From: Bacillus sp. ISL-55
GTDB lineage: Bacteria > Bacillota > Bacilli > Bacillales > Cytobacillaceae
Direction of reading: 5' to 3'
Length of the DNA stretch: 44,056 nt
Assembly: GCF_018613155.1 (NCBI RefSeq)
Contig: NZ_JAGGQU010000019.1
Location: 1 to 44,056 of the forward strand
Within the stretch, counting starts at the first letter, position 1; each line of letters begins with the position of its first letter. Positions 32,344-39,933 of this stretch are shown one piece after another. The position numbers and the translations under genes are program-made. Under the pieces are notes generated by a model. It did no database searches, was not told the origin of the DNA, and was given only the letters and a program-made list of their open reading frames with translations.

Positions 32344-33279
32344 GTGAATTACAGACAGCTTGGAAGCACAGGGATAAAGGTGTCAGAAGTTGGTTTTGGT
32401 GCCTGGCAGCTCGGCAACGCCAGGGACTGGGAAGGTATGGAGGACAATCATGCAATCAGGCTGGTGCATGAATCGCTTGATCAGGGCTGCAATTTCTTTG
32501 ATACCGCTCCGAATTATGGCGGGGGAAATAGTGAATCCTTGCTTGGGAAAGCTCTTTCTGGAAAAAGGAGCGAGGCGGTGATTAACAGCAAGTTTGGTCA
32601 TCATCCAGATAATACCCTCAATTTTGATTCGCAGAAAATCCGAAGTTCGGTTGAAGATAGCTTACGCCGGCTTAAAACGGATTATCTCGATTCAATTTTA
32701 TTGCATAACCCACCGTTTGAAATCCTGACCGGGGTTACGGATCATTTCGATGTGTTGGAATCCCTCAAGCATGAAGGAAAGATTCGGGCTTATGGAGCTT
32801 CAGTGGACTCTGCGAGAGAAATGGACGAGCTTATTCGGAATACTGGAAGCCAGGTTATTGAGGTAATGTTCAACATTTTTCATCAGGAGCCAAGACAAGC
32901 CTTCAAGAAGGCAGCGGAAAAAGATGTAGGGCTGATTGTAAAAGTTCCGCTTGATTCTGGGTGGCTATCAGGTAAGTATGATGAGAATAGTGTATTTACA
33001 GACATAAGGAGCCGTTGGGACAGGGATCAGCTTAAAAAAAGAGCAGAGCTCCTGCCTGTACTTAAGGATATGCTCGAACCAGAAGAGTCGCTTGTCCAGT
33101 TGGCTTTAAGGTATATTCTTTATTATCAGGAGGTCTCTACAGTCATTCCTGGAAACAAGAATCTTGAGCAGCTGATTGAGAATTTATCTGCTTCAAATAA
33201 AAGGATCTCAGCGGAGAAGGCGAAAAAGATAGAAGAGATTTGGGAACAAAAGCTGCAAGCCGCCCCGTTGGGATGGTAG
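32344..33279 (+). CDS. Aldo/keto reductase
   Basis: This 311-aa NAD(P)H-dependent oxidoreductase has the TIM-barrel AKR signatures: FGAWQLG (residues ~19-25), Asp and Tyr of the catalytic tetrad in FFDTAPNYGGGNSE, and the Lys in NSKFGHH. It starts with GTG behind GAGGAGGG. It belongs to the broad group that reduces aldehydes or sugars. It is not a close duplicate of the next gene, which is a different AKR subfamily. Confidence 0.9.
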   Translation: MNYRQLGSTGIKVSEVGFGAWQLGNARDWEGMEDNHAIRLVHESLDQGCNFFDTAPNYGGGNSESLLGKALSGKRSEAVINSKFGHHPDNTLNFDSQKIRSSVEDSLRRLKTDYLDSILLHNPPFEILTGVTDHFDVLESLKHEGKIRAYGASVDSAREMDELIRNTGSQVIEVMFNIFHQEPRQAFKKAAEKDVGLIVKVPLDSGWLSGKYDENSVFTDIRSRWDRDQLKKRAELLPVLKDMLEPEESLVQLALRYILYYQEVSTVIPGNKNLEQLIENLSASNKRISAEKAKKIEEIWEQKLQAAPLGW

Positions 33280-33313
33280 AAAAACAATATAGAGTTTTTG
33301 GAGGTTTTAAATA

Positions 33314-34303
33314 ATGGCATATCAACCAGACAGTAATCGCTATGAAACAATGACATATAACAGGTGCGGAAAATCAGGTCTTAAATTGCCGGCCATTTCC
33401 TTAGGGCTTTGGCACAATTTCGGAGGCCAGGATCCTTTTGAAAATGGCCGTTCGTTAATTAGAAGAGCTTTTGATCTTGGCATTACTCATTTCGATCTTG
33501 CGAATAACTATGGCCCGCCGCCAGGATCAGCAGAAGAGAACTTCGGCGCAATTCTTAAAAAGGATTTTTCAGGATACCGTGATGAAATGGTGATTTCTAC
33601 GAAAGCTGGTTATGGCATGTGGCAGGGGCCTTATGGCGACTGGGGTTCAAGAAAATACCTCGTTTCGAGTCTTGACCAGAGCTTGAAAAGGATGGGACTT
33701 GATTATGTCGACATTTTCTACCATCACAGACCGGACCCGGAAACTCCATTAGAGGAAACAATGATGGCGCTTGATCATGTTGTCAGGCAGGGTAAAGCTT
33801 TGTATGTAGGGCTATCAAATTATGGTGTCGAGGAAACGAAGCAGGCCATCGGAATTTTAAAAGAGCTGGGTACTCCATTGCTGATCCATCAGCCTGCTTA
33901 TTCGATGTTTAACCGATGGGTAGAAGACGGACTGACTGATTTGCTTAAAGATGAAGGAGTCGGATCGATCGCATTTGTTCCACTTGCTCAGGGATTGCTG
34001 ACAAACCGATATATCAATGGAATTCCTACAGATTCCAGGGCTTTAAAGCCAAACAGCTTCCTGAATGAGGGAGATGTATCTGAAGAAGTTCTTACTAAGG
34101 TTAGAAAATTAAATGAAATAGCACAGGACCGCGGCCAGTCACTTGCCCAGATGGCACTTGCCTGGGTGCTCAGGGAACAGAAAATCACCTCAGCCCTCAT
34201 CGGTGCAAGCAAGGTCAGCCAAATCGAAGAAAATGTCGCTGCGCTGAAACGCCTTGATTTCAGTGAATCAGAACTGAATATGATCGATGACATCTTAAAA
34301 TAA
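33314..34303 (+). CDS. Aldo/keto reductase, YghZ-like (L-glyceraldehyde 3-phosphate reductase family)
   Basis: This 329-aa AKR14-type enzyme begins with the MTYNRCGKSGLKLPAISLGL pattern and has FDLANNYGPPPGSAEENFG, holding catalytic Asp and Tyr, then STKAGYGMW with the catalytic Lys. This subfamily uses NADPH to reduce L-glyceraldehyde 3-phosphate and methylglyoxal and binds the beta subunit of voltage-gated K+ channels in animals. A detoxification role is likely. It is the last gene of the MATE-AKR-AKR operon, and a strong terminator follows. Confidence 0.92.
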   Translation: MAYQPDSNRYETMTYNRCGKSGLKLPAISLGLWHNFGGQDPFENGRSLIRRAFDLGITHFDLANNYGPPPGSAEENFGAILKKDFSGYRDEMVISTKAGYGMWQGPYGDWGSRKYLVSSLDQSLKRMGLDYVDIFYHHRPDPETPLEETMMALDHVVRQGKALYVGLSNYGVEETKQAIGILKELGTPLLIHQPAYSMFNRWVEDGLTDLLKDEGVGSIAFVPLAQGLLTNRYINGIPTDSRALKPNSFLNEGDVSEEVLTKVRKLNEIAQDRGQSLAQMALAWVLREQKITSALIGASKVSQIEENVAALKRLDFSESELNMIDDILK

Positions 34304-34310
34304 CTCTTCA

Positions 34311-34345
34311 AAAAAGCTGTAAAACCATTTGGTTTTACAGCTTTT
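34311..34345 (+). terminator. Terminator after the aldo/keto reductase operon
   Basis: A near-perfect 15-16-bp palindrome, AAAAGCTGTAAAACCA then TGGTTTTACAGCTTTT, with T-runs on both strands. Confidence 0.9.
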
Positions 34346-34536
34346 GTTGTATAACGGAATTGTTTTCTTGTATTTAGGGTAAAGGTGATTTGGTCTTATA
34401 TCAAGAGTTCTCTTTTTACTAGAGGTGGATGCTTTGGTAGTATTTAGCTTAGCTTGATGTAACTGAAAATAAGAAATCCTCAAAGTGCTAACACTATTTA
34501 TTAATTAAAATACAAGAGAATATAGGGGTGAAAAAA

Positions 34537-35484
34537 GTGATCAGCTTTGAAAATGTATCGAAGAAATATGACGATGGAACCTATGCGGTAAATAACTTTA
34601 ATTTACATATCAAAGAAGGGGAATTGCTTGTCCTGATCGGGCCAAGCGGTTCTGGCAAAACGACCACATTAAAAATGATCAATCGATTGATTCCTCTTAC
34701 GGAAGGTTACATTAAAATCAAGGATAGGATGATCAGTGACTATGATATTCATGAGCTTCGCTGGGACATTGGATATGTCCTTCAGCAAATAGCGCTATTT
34801 CCGCATATGACGATCGAAGAAAATATTGCGGTTGTTCCGGAAATGAAGAAATGGGAGCAGCAAAAGATTGATCGCCGTATAGATGAATTGCTGAATATGG
34901 TGGGACTTGAACCAAAAACCTATCGTAAAAGGCTGCCCCATGAATTATCAGGAGGGCAGCAGCAAAGAATTGGCGTAGCCCGTGCGCTGGCTGCAAACCC
35001 GCCGATTATTTTAATGGACGAGCCATTCAGTGCGCTGGATCCCCTGAGCAGGGAAAAGCTCCAGGATGATCTAATTGAACTTCAAAAAAACATAAAGAAA
35101 ACCATTGTATTCGTTACCCATGATATGAACGAAGCATTAAAGCTTGGAGATCGGGTTTGTTTGATGAGGAAAGGAGAAGTTGTGCAGACTGGCACACCTG
35201 AAGAGCTGATTCAACAACCTGTAAATGAATTTGTCCGTGAATTTGTAGGGATAGATCATGGAAACAGAACAAATGTTGATGTGCGGGAAGCTATCCAACC
35301 GTTAACATCTAAAGAACTGAACAATCTGCCTGTAATTGCCTCAACAGTGTCTATTAATGAAATTCTCTCGTTATTGAGTGAGCATGAACAGCTGGCGGTT
35401 CGAGAAATGGATGAAATAATTGGGACCATAGACAGGCAGGGAATGATCATGATTTTATCCAGGCAGATGGAGGGGATGAAATGA
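34537..35484 (+). CDS. OpuCA/EgtV-like ABC transporter ATP-binding protein
   Basis: This 315-aa ATPase has Walker A GPSGSGKTT, signature LSGGQQQRIGVARAL, Walker B IILMDEPFSALD and switch His in VTHDMNEAL. A C-terminal region of ~65 residues may be a shortened regulatory (CBS-type) domain compared with the longer OpuCA. The frame is open from a GTG 9 nt upstream, but the AGGGGTGA ribosome binding site overlaps that codon and suits this GTG, giving MISFENVSKKY. It drives import with the next gene, which it overlaps by 4 nt. Confidence 0.9.
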   Translation: MISFENVSKKYDDGTYAVNNFNLHIKEGELLVLIGPSGSGKTTTLKMINRLIPLTEGYIKIKDRMISDYDIHELRWDIGYVLQQIALFPHMTIEENIAVVPEMKKWEQQKIDRRIDELLNMVGLEPKTYRKRLPHELSGGQQQRIGVARALAANPPIILMDEPFSALDPLSREKLQDDLIELQKNIKKTIVFVTHDMNEALKLGDRVCLMRKGEVVQTGTPEELIQQPVNEFVREFVGIDHGNRTNVDVREAIQPLTSKELNNLPVIASTVSINEILSLLSEHEQLAVREMDEIIGTIDRQGMIMILSRQMEGMK

Positions 35485-36998
35485 ATAGCTGGACTTCCAC
35501 ATTTATAGATAGAAAGGAAGAGCTACTAGGTTCCCTTCTGGAACATATCCAAATTTCTTTTATAGCACTATTTTTCGCTGTCCTAATTGCTATACCATTG
35601 GGCATCTTTCTTACCAGAAGGAAGCAAATTTCGGAAGGGATCATCGGGATAACAGCTGTTCTGCAAACGATTCCTTCGCTTGCATTGCTTGGCTTATTAA
35701 TCCCTCTGTTCGGCATTGGGAAGGTCCCTGCAATCATCGCGCTTGTGGTTTATGCGCTGCTGCCGATCCTAAGGAATACATATACAGGAATCAATGAAGT
35801 GGATCCTTCCTTAATCGAGGCCTCTCGTGCCATGGGAATGAACAGCAAGCGACGACTGATGAAAGTCGAACTCCCGTTGGCGATGCCAGTCATTATGGCG
35901 GGAATCAGGACGGCTATGGTATTGATTGTCGGAACAGCGACGATTGCCGCGCTGATCGGAGCAGGTGGTTTGGGAGACCTGATCCTCCTCGGAATCGACA
36001 GGAATAATACTGCATTAATCGTTCTTGGCGCCATTCCGGCTGCCTTGCTTGCTATTTTGTTCGACATTGTGCTCAGAAGGTTTGAAACTGTGTCCTTTAA
36101 AAAATCTCTTATCACGATTGGTGCCATATCTTTAGCAGTTCTATTAATAATGGTCATTCCATTTTTAGGCGGGAAAAATGAAGAAGAGTTCGTCATTGGA
36201 GGAAAACTAGGTTCCGAACCAGAGATTTTAATCAACATGTATAAGCTTCTTATTGAAGAAGAAACAGACCATTCTGTCCAGTTGAAACCTGGTCTGGGGA
36301 AGACTTCGTTTGTTTTTACAGCATTGGAAAACGGCAATATTGACATTTATCCCGAATTCACTGGCACGGCCATCTCGGAATTTTTAAAAGAAACAGCCGG
36401 CAGCACAAACAGGGAAGAAGTATACCAGCAGGCAAAAGAAGGAATGAAAAAAGAGTTTGGTATGGAAATGCTTCAGCCAATGGATTATAACAATACCTAT
36501 GCTTTAGCTGTTCCTAAAAAGTTTGCAGAAGAAAACAACTTAAAAACCATCTCAGATCTAAAATCGATTGAATCCTCGCTGAAAGCAGGTTTCACACTTG
36601 AATTTTCCGATCGTGAAGATGGCTACAAAGGTATCAAAAAACTCTATGGCTTAAAGCTGCCAAGCTTGATCACGATGGAGCCAAAACTGAGATATCGAGC
36701 GATTAAAAATGGTGAAATTAACTTGGTCGATGCATACTCAACCGACAGTGAGCTCCAGCGCTATAAACTCGTCGTGCTTGAAGACGATAAAAACTTATTC
36801 CCTCCGTATCAGGGAGCTCCTCTGCTAAGAGCAGAAACAGCAGAAAAATATCCCGAAATCGTCGACGCACTTAACAAGCTCGCAGGTAAAATCACCGATG
36901 ACGAAATGCGGAAAATGAATTACGAGGTGAATGTAAAAGGGAAGTCGGCTGAGGAAACAGCACGGGAATATTTGAAGGAAGCGGGATTATTGAAATAA
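35481..36998 (+). CDS. OpuC/EgtU-like ABC permease fused to its substrate-binding domain
   Basis: This 505-aa fusion has an N-terminal permease (residues ~1-200, five or six hydrophobic segments, EAA loop EASRAMGMNSKRRLMKVELP). A membrane segment follows at ~210-228, then an OpuAC/ProX-type binding domain (residues ~235-505) starting FVIGGKLGSEPEILINMYK. Fusions of this kind import betaine, carnitine or choline; the related EgtUV system imports ergothioneine. Aromatic cage residues cannot be assigned by eye, so the ligand is open. It shares an ATGA overlap with the ATPase gene, implying coupled translation. Confidence 0.9.
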   Translation: MNSWTSTFIDRKEELLGSLLEHIQISFIALFFAVLIAIPLGIFLTRRKQISEGIIGITAVLQTIPSLALLGLLIPLFGIGKVPAIIALVVYALLPILRNTYTGINEVDPSLIEASRAMGMNSKRRLMKVELPLAMPVIMAGIRTAMVLIVGTATIAALIGAGGLGDLILLGIDRNNTALIVLGAIPAALLAILFDIVLRRFETVSFKKSLITIGAISLAVLLIMVIPFLGGKNEEEFVIGGKLGSEPEILINMYKLLIEEETDHSVQLKPGLGKTSFVFTALENGNIDIYPEFTGTAISEFLKETAGSTNREEVYQQAKEGMKKEFGMEMLQPMDYNNTYALAVPKKFAEENNLKTISDLKSIESSLKAGFTLEFSDREDGYKGIKKLYGLKLPSLITMEPKLRYRAIKNGEINLVDAYSTDSELQRYKLVVLEDDKNLFPPYQGAPLLRAETAEKYPEIVDALNKLAGKITDDEMRKMNYEVNVKGKSAEETAREYLKEAGLLK

Positions 36999-37021
36999 AT
37001 TAATTTTGGAACATCAATTAA

Positions 37022-37064
37022 GACAAGAGGCAGAAAAACCAATTGGTTTTTCTGCCTCTTTGTC
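37022..37064. terminator. Bidirectional terminator after the OpuC/EgtU-like operon
   Basis: A 16-bp perfect stem AAGAGGCAGAAAAACC / GGTTTTTCTGCCTCTT closes on AATT; an outer GAC/GTC pair extends it. It also serves the minus-strand 54-aa gene. Confidence 0.9.
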
Positions 37065-37084
37065 AGTGGGAGAATTAATACAGA

Positions 37085-37249
37085 CTAATTATTTAATCTG
37101 GATAGAAAGCGAGCTTTTGCCTGTTCGAAAATGGCATTGATTTCGCCATGAATGGAATCTCTTTCATTTTTATTAGCCACATCTATAACCTTGTATTTTA
37201 ATTCCTTCACTAAATTATGCTCTTCTGAAGTCAAAATATCCTTAAACAT
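37085..37249 (-). CDS. 54-aa hypothetical helical protein
   Basis: The protein begins MFKDILTSEEHNLVKELKYK and ends KARFLSRLNN. It is charged and apparently all-helical, with no signal peptide or membrane segment. A perfect AGGAGG ribosome binding site precedes the ATG, and the bidirectional terminator lies right after the stop. It is probably a genuine single gene. I do not recognise the family. Confidence 0.7.
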   Translation of the reverse strand: MFKDILTSEEHNLVKELKYKVIDVANKNERDSIHGEINAIFEQAKARFLSRLNN

Positions 37250-37660
37250 ATGAATCCTCCTGTTGAATGCGTTGAGAAATTTAAAATCTCATGATGGAAA
37301 AACCGAATTTGGCTTTCTTGATAGATGATTGTTTACCCGCTTTTGAAAACTAATAAACTTTTTCTGAACACCAATATTTTAATAAGAGTCCTTACAAGGC
37401 TTACTGGCTAGATAATCAAGCAAACAATCAGCCATCTATTTAGTAGGTGTCCAAGTGATTCAGAGTGGGGATAGTTCATATGGCGATTTGTATGGTGATT
37501 TACTTAGCGTATACGGCGTTAGTGGATCCTTGATTATATGAGTAGATATTGATCCATTGTGTCCGTTTGCAGCCTGGCAGATTATGTTGCGTAATCAGGT
37601 ATAATGAGTTTAAGGTATTTTTATTAGGATCGGTGGCGAACCAGTATAGGAGGACCAAAA
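37250..37660. other. 411-nt intergenic region
   Basis: No convincing gene is present. A 17-codon ORF at 37480-37533 was judged spurious. A perfect TATAAT lies at 37600-37605, probably the -10 of the Dph6-like gene, without a good -35 box. The rest is AT-rich with no evident repeat or stem-loop. Confidence 0.5.
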
Positions 37661-38341
37661 ATGAAAATAGCAATCTCATTCAGTGGCGGGAAGGACTCTA
37701 CGCTAGCATTATACAAAATACAAAGCAATCCTGATTTTGAGGTTGATTCATTGCTTGTGACCCTGACAGAAGGATTCGATCGCGTAACGATTCATGGAGT
37801 CCGATACGAGCTGTTGAAGCTGCAGTCTGAGTCATTAGGCATTCCATTAAGAGAGGTATGGCTTCCTCAGGACTGTCCGGACGAAAAGTATCAAGAAATA
37901 ATGGGGAAAGCAGTTGCTGGTATGAGAGAAGACGGAGTTACCCATATCGCTTTTGGCGATATACATCTTCAGGATGTTCGAGAATATCGAGAAAAAATGT
38001 TATCATCATCGGGAATAATCCCATTATTTCCTCTCTGGGGTTTACCGGTTGAGGAAGTAAGTCGTGAGTTTGTTAATCTTGGATTCAAAACGGTTTTAAC
38101 ATGTGTTGATTTAGAAAGTCTGGAGCCGTCCTATGCAGGCAAAGTATATGATAGAAAATTTATCACGGAATATCCGAAAGACCATGATATTTGCGGAGAG
38201 AATGGAGAATTCCATTCATTTGTATTTGATGGTCCTAACTTTGAATTTCCTATCAACTTTAGATTAGGTGAGAAAAAAGTGACAAAGGATTATTTCACTC
38301 AAAAAGAACGATTTTTGTTTGTAGATTTAATCCCGGATTAA
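37661..38341 (+). CDS. Dph6-like ATP pyrophosphatase (diphthine-ammonia ligase family)
   Basis: This 226-aa protein has the PP-loop SGGKDS (residues 8-13) that binds and cleaves ATP to AMP and pyrophosphate. It also has the family signature DICGENGEFHSFV (Cys178 onward). Eukaryotic and archaeal members amidate diphthine on elongation factor 2, but bacteria have no diphthamide, so the substrate here is unknown; amidation of a small molecule or RNA is possible. The ribosome binding site is AGGAGG. Its stop codon overlaps the stop of a small minus-strand ORF. Confidence 0.88.
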   Translation: MKIAISFSGGKDSTLALYKIQSNPDFEVDSLLVTLTEGFDRVTIHGVRYELLKLQSESLGIPLREVWLPQDCPDEKYQEIMGKAVAGMREDGVTHIAFGDIHLQDVREYREKMLSSSGIIPLFPLWGLPVEEVSREFVNLGFKTVLTCVDLESLEPSYAGKVYDRKFITEYPKDHDICGENGEFHSFVFDGPNFEFPINFRLGEKKVTKDYFTQKERFLFVDLIPD

Positions 38342-38445
38342 ATCTTATAAACTTTAATGTTCAAATAGATCGTTAAAAGACTGCCAGCCAGAAAAATAAT
38401 GACTCCCGAAACAGAATTTGGAGATAGATAATGTAAAAAATCCAT
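38338..38445 (-). CDS. 35-aa single-span membrane protein
   Basis: The protein reads MDFLHYLSPNSVSGVIIF, then a hydrophobic helix (residues ~13-30), then a short basic tail (NIKVYKI). An AAAGGGGTG ribosome binding site lies 6 nt before the ATG. Upstream is a near-consensus promoter (TTGATA, 17 nt, TATAAT) shared with the divergent marR operators. Its stop overlaps by 3 nt the stop of the Dph6-like gene on the other strand. These signals make it a credible small membrane protein, likely repressed by the MarR regulator. Function unknown. Confidence 0.7.
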   Translation of the reverse strand: MDFLHYLSPNSVSGVIIFLAGSLLTIYLNIKVYKI

Positions 38446-38471
38446 AAAAAGCACCCCTTTATTCATATGTG

Positions 38472-38490
38472 AATATCGTATTACGATATT
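38472..38490. promoter_or_regulatory. MarR operator 1
   Basis: A perfect 9-1-9 palindrome, AATATCGTA-T-TACGATATT, adjoins the -35 box of the marR promoter and lies just downstream of the predicted start of the divergent transcript. Confidence 0.7.
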
Positions 38491-38518
38491 TTGTATTTTA
38501 ATTATATCGTGTTAAGAT
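38491..38518 (+). promoter_or_regulatory. Candidate promoter of the marR-like gene
   Basis: TTGTAT and TAAGAT are separated by 16 nt. The -10 lies inside operator 2 and the -35 abuts operator 1, so self-repression would follow from repressor binding. Confidence 0.5.
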
Positions 38519-38529
38519 ATATTTATCAA
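38501..38529 (-). promoter_or_regulatory. Promoter of the divergent 35-aa membrane protein gene
   Basis: On the minus strand TTGATA and a perfect TATAAT are separated by exactly 17 nt. Operator 2 fills the spacer. Confidence 0.65.
38503..38521. promoter_or_regulatory. MarR operator 2
   Basis: TATATCGTG-T-TAAGATATA is an imperfect copy of operator 1 (seven of nine arm pairs). Its centre is 31 bp from that of operator 1, about three helical turns, so both lie on the same DNA face. Confidence 0.6.
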
Positions 38530-38550
38530 TAAGAAAGTAAGGTGGAATTT

Positions 38551-38934
38551 TTGCTTAGTAAAGACGTATATGAGTACCTGGCTGAGTTTCGGTACCAATT
38601 GAGGAAGTTCCAGAAGTTCAGTGAAACAGCAGCTGAAAATATGGGCATCACAGCCCAGCAGCACCAATTGATGCTAGCGATAAAAGGGTACCCGGAAAGG
38701 GATTATGCTACACCGAGCGAACTGGCAGAACGAATGCAAATCACCCATCATTCATGTGTTGGCCTGATTGACCGCAGTGAAAAATCAGGACTGGTCTCAC
38801 GCAGGAAAAACCCGGAAGATGGCCGAAGTGTCTTCGTTGATGTAACTGCTAAAGGAATGGAGATTCTTGAAGGCCTTTCTGAGATTCACCTTGAAGAAAT
38901 CAAGCGTATTGGATTGTTTAAGGAGAAGCTTTGA
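38551..38934 (+). CDS. MarR-family transcriptional regulator
   Basis: This 127-aa winged-helix repressor has recognition-helix region TPSELAERMQITHHSCVGLIDR (around residues 53-74) and a wing with SRRKNPEDGRSVFVDVT. The frame is open from a GTG 9 nt upstream, but the AAGGTGG ribosome binding site covers that GTG and suits this TTG. It is preceded by two palindromic operators, so autorepression is likely; MarR proteins usually release DNA on binding phenolic or oxidising compounds. The 35-aa membrane protein gene diverges from the same operators. Confidence 0.9.
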   Translation: MLSKDVYEYLAEFRYQLRKFQKFSETAAENMGITAQQHQLMLAIKGYPERDYATPSELAERMQITHHSCVGLIDRSEKSGLVSRRKNPEDGRSVFVDVTAKGMEILEGLSEIHLEEIKRIGLFKEKL

Positions 38935-38988
38935 ATCTAAAGCAGGGAAATAAACAACTGAAAAAATTAGTTTATTATGAGGTTACTT

Positions 38989-39687
38989 ATGAAAAAAATA
39001 ATCATCTATCTTGGAATTATAATTACAATCCTATTCCTTTTTTTGCTGGGGACTTATAAATTAATGAATTCCCGGACTTTTCAATTGTTCGGCGGCCTAA
39101 CATCCCAAGTGGAAACCGAAGAAAAAGTAGTCGCTATAACCTTTGATGATGGCCCAACAAATAAAGTGGAAGATATATTGCCAATATTGGAGAAGTACGA
39201 TGCTAAGGCAACATTCTTCCTGATTGGAAATGAAATCGAAAAAAATTCAGAAGCAGCACAAATGATTGCCCAGGCAGGTCATCAAATTGGAAATCACACC
39301 TATTCGCACAAAAGGATGGTGTTGAAATCCCCTTCCTTTATCAAAGAGGAAATTGAGAAAACCAATAAGCTGATAGTACAAGCAGGCTTTACCGGTGAAA
39401 TTGACTTCAGGCCGCCTAATGGAAAAAAACTGCTCGGTCTCCCTTATTACCTGAATCAGCAAAATATCGACACGATCACCTGGAATCTCGAGCCGGATTC
39501 CTATTACACCAAGTCATCCGACAAGATAAATTATGTAAAGAAAAATGTAAAACCGGGATCCATTATTCTATTGCATCCTATGTACGATAAGACAGGCGAA
39601 GAGCTTAAAGCACTTGAGGGAATCTTAAAGACATTGAGTACAGAAGGATATACATTCATCACGGTAAACGAGCTTCAGGAGATGTAA
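38989..39687 (+). CDS. Membrane-anchored polysaccharide deacetylase (CE4 family)
   Basis: This 232-aa protein has an N-terminal membrane anchor (residues ~4-21) and an extracellular NodB domain. CE4 motif residues are intact: Asp53 and Asp54 (TFDDGP), His103 and His107 (GNHTYSHKRM), the RPPNG loop, and His196 (LLHP). It should remove acetyl groups from peptidoglycan or another wall polysaccharide. I start at the second ATG because a GAGG ribosome binding site lies 5 nt before it; a start 12 nt upstream lacks one. A strong terminator follows. Confidence 0.9.
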   Translation: MKKIIIYLGIIITILFLFLLGTYKLMNSRTFQLFGGLTSQVETEEKVVAITFDDGPTNKVEDILPILEKYDAKATFFLIGNEIEKNSEAAQMIAQAGHQIGNHTYSHKRMVLKSPSFIKEEIEKTNKLIVQAGFTGEIDFRPPNGKKLLGLPYYLNQQNIDTITWNLEPDSYYTKSSDKINYVKKNVKPGSIILLHPMYDKTGEELKALEGILKTLSTEGYTFITVNELQEM

Positions 39688-39716
39688 ATGATATGTAAAT
39701 CCTAAATGGACAAATA

Positions 39717-39752
39717 AAAAAACTGCAAAACCAATTGGTTTTGCAGTTTTTT
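39717..39752. terminator. Bidirectional terminator between the deacetylase and tRNA-Ala genes
   Basis: A perfect 16-bp stem AAAAAACTGCAAAACC / GGTTTTGCAGTTTTTT closes on AATT. It ends the deacetylase transcript and, on the other strand, the tRNA transcript. Confidence 0.9.
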
Positions 39753-39758
39753 AGTAAG

Positions 39759-39831
39759 TGGAGAATAGGGGGCTCGAACCCCTGACCTCAACGCTGCCAG
39801 CGTTGCGCTCTCCCAGCTGAGCTAATCCCCC
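39759..39831 (-). tRNA. tRNA-Ala (anticodon GGC)
   Basis: This 73-nt gene folds into a full cloverleaf. The acceptor GGGGGAT pairs with ATTCTCC (G-T pairs at two positions), the D-arm is GCTC..GAGC, the anticodon stem CAACG/CGTTG holds loop CTGGCAG (anticodon GGC), and the T-arm AGGGG/CCCCT has TTCGAGC. The discriminator is A and no CCA is encoded. It reads GCC/GCU alanine codons and stands alone. Confidence 0.95.
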
Positions 39832-39859
39832 GTATCTAAATAAATAAGGTACAAGAAAG

Positions 39860-39888
39860 ATTATATAACCATCTTGCCGGACATGCAA
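39860..39888 (-). promoter_or_regulatory. Promoter of the tRNA-Ala gene
   Basis: TTGCAT, a 17-nt spacer and a perfect TATAAT on the minus strand, about 29 nt before the mature tRNA. Confidence 0.75.
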
Positions 39889-39904
39889 GACAAAATTTTG
39901 AGGA

Positions 39905-39933
39905 AACTAAAAAAGCCGCGATTGAGCGGCTTC
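39905..39933 (-). terminator. Terminator after the MgtC-like gene
   Basis: AAGCCGC / GCGGCTT (7 bp, loop GATTGA), followed on the minus strand by TTTTTT. It lies immediately beyond the stop codon. Confidence 0.85.

Noticed and set aside
37480-37533. A 17-codon ORF
   Set aside because: Very short, with only a weak G-rich sequence upstream and no membrane, signal or repeat feature to support it.
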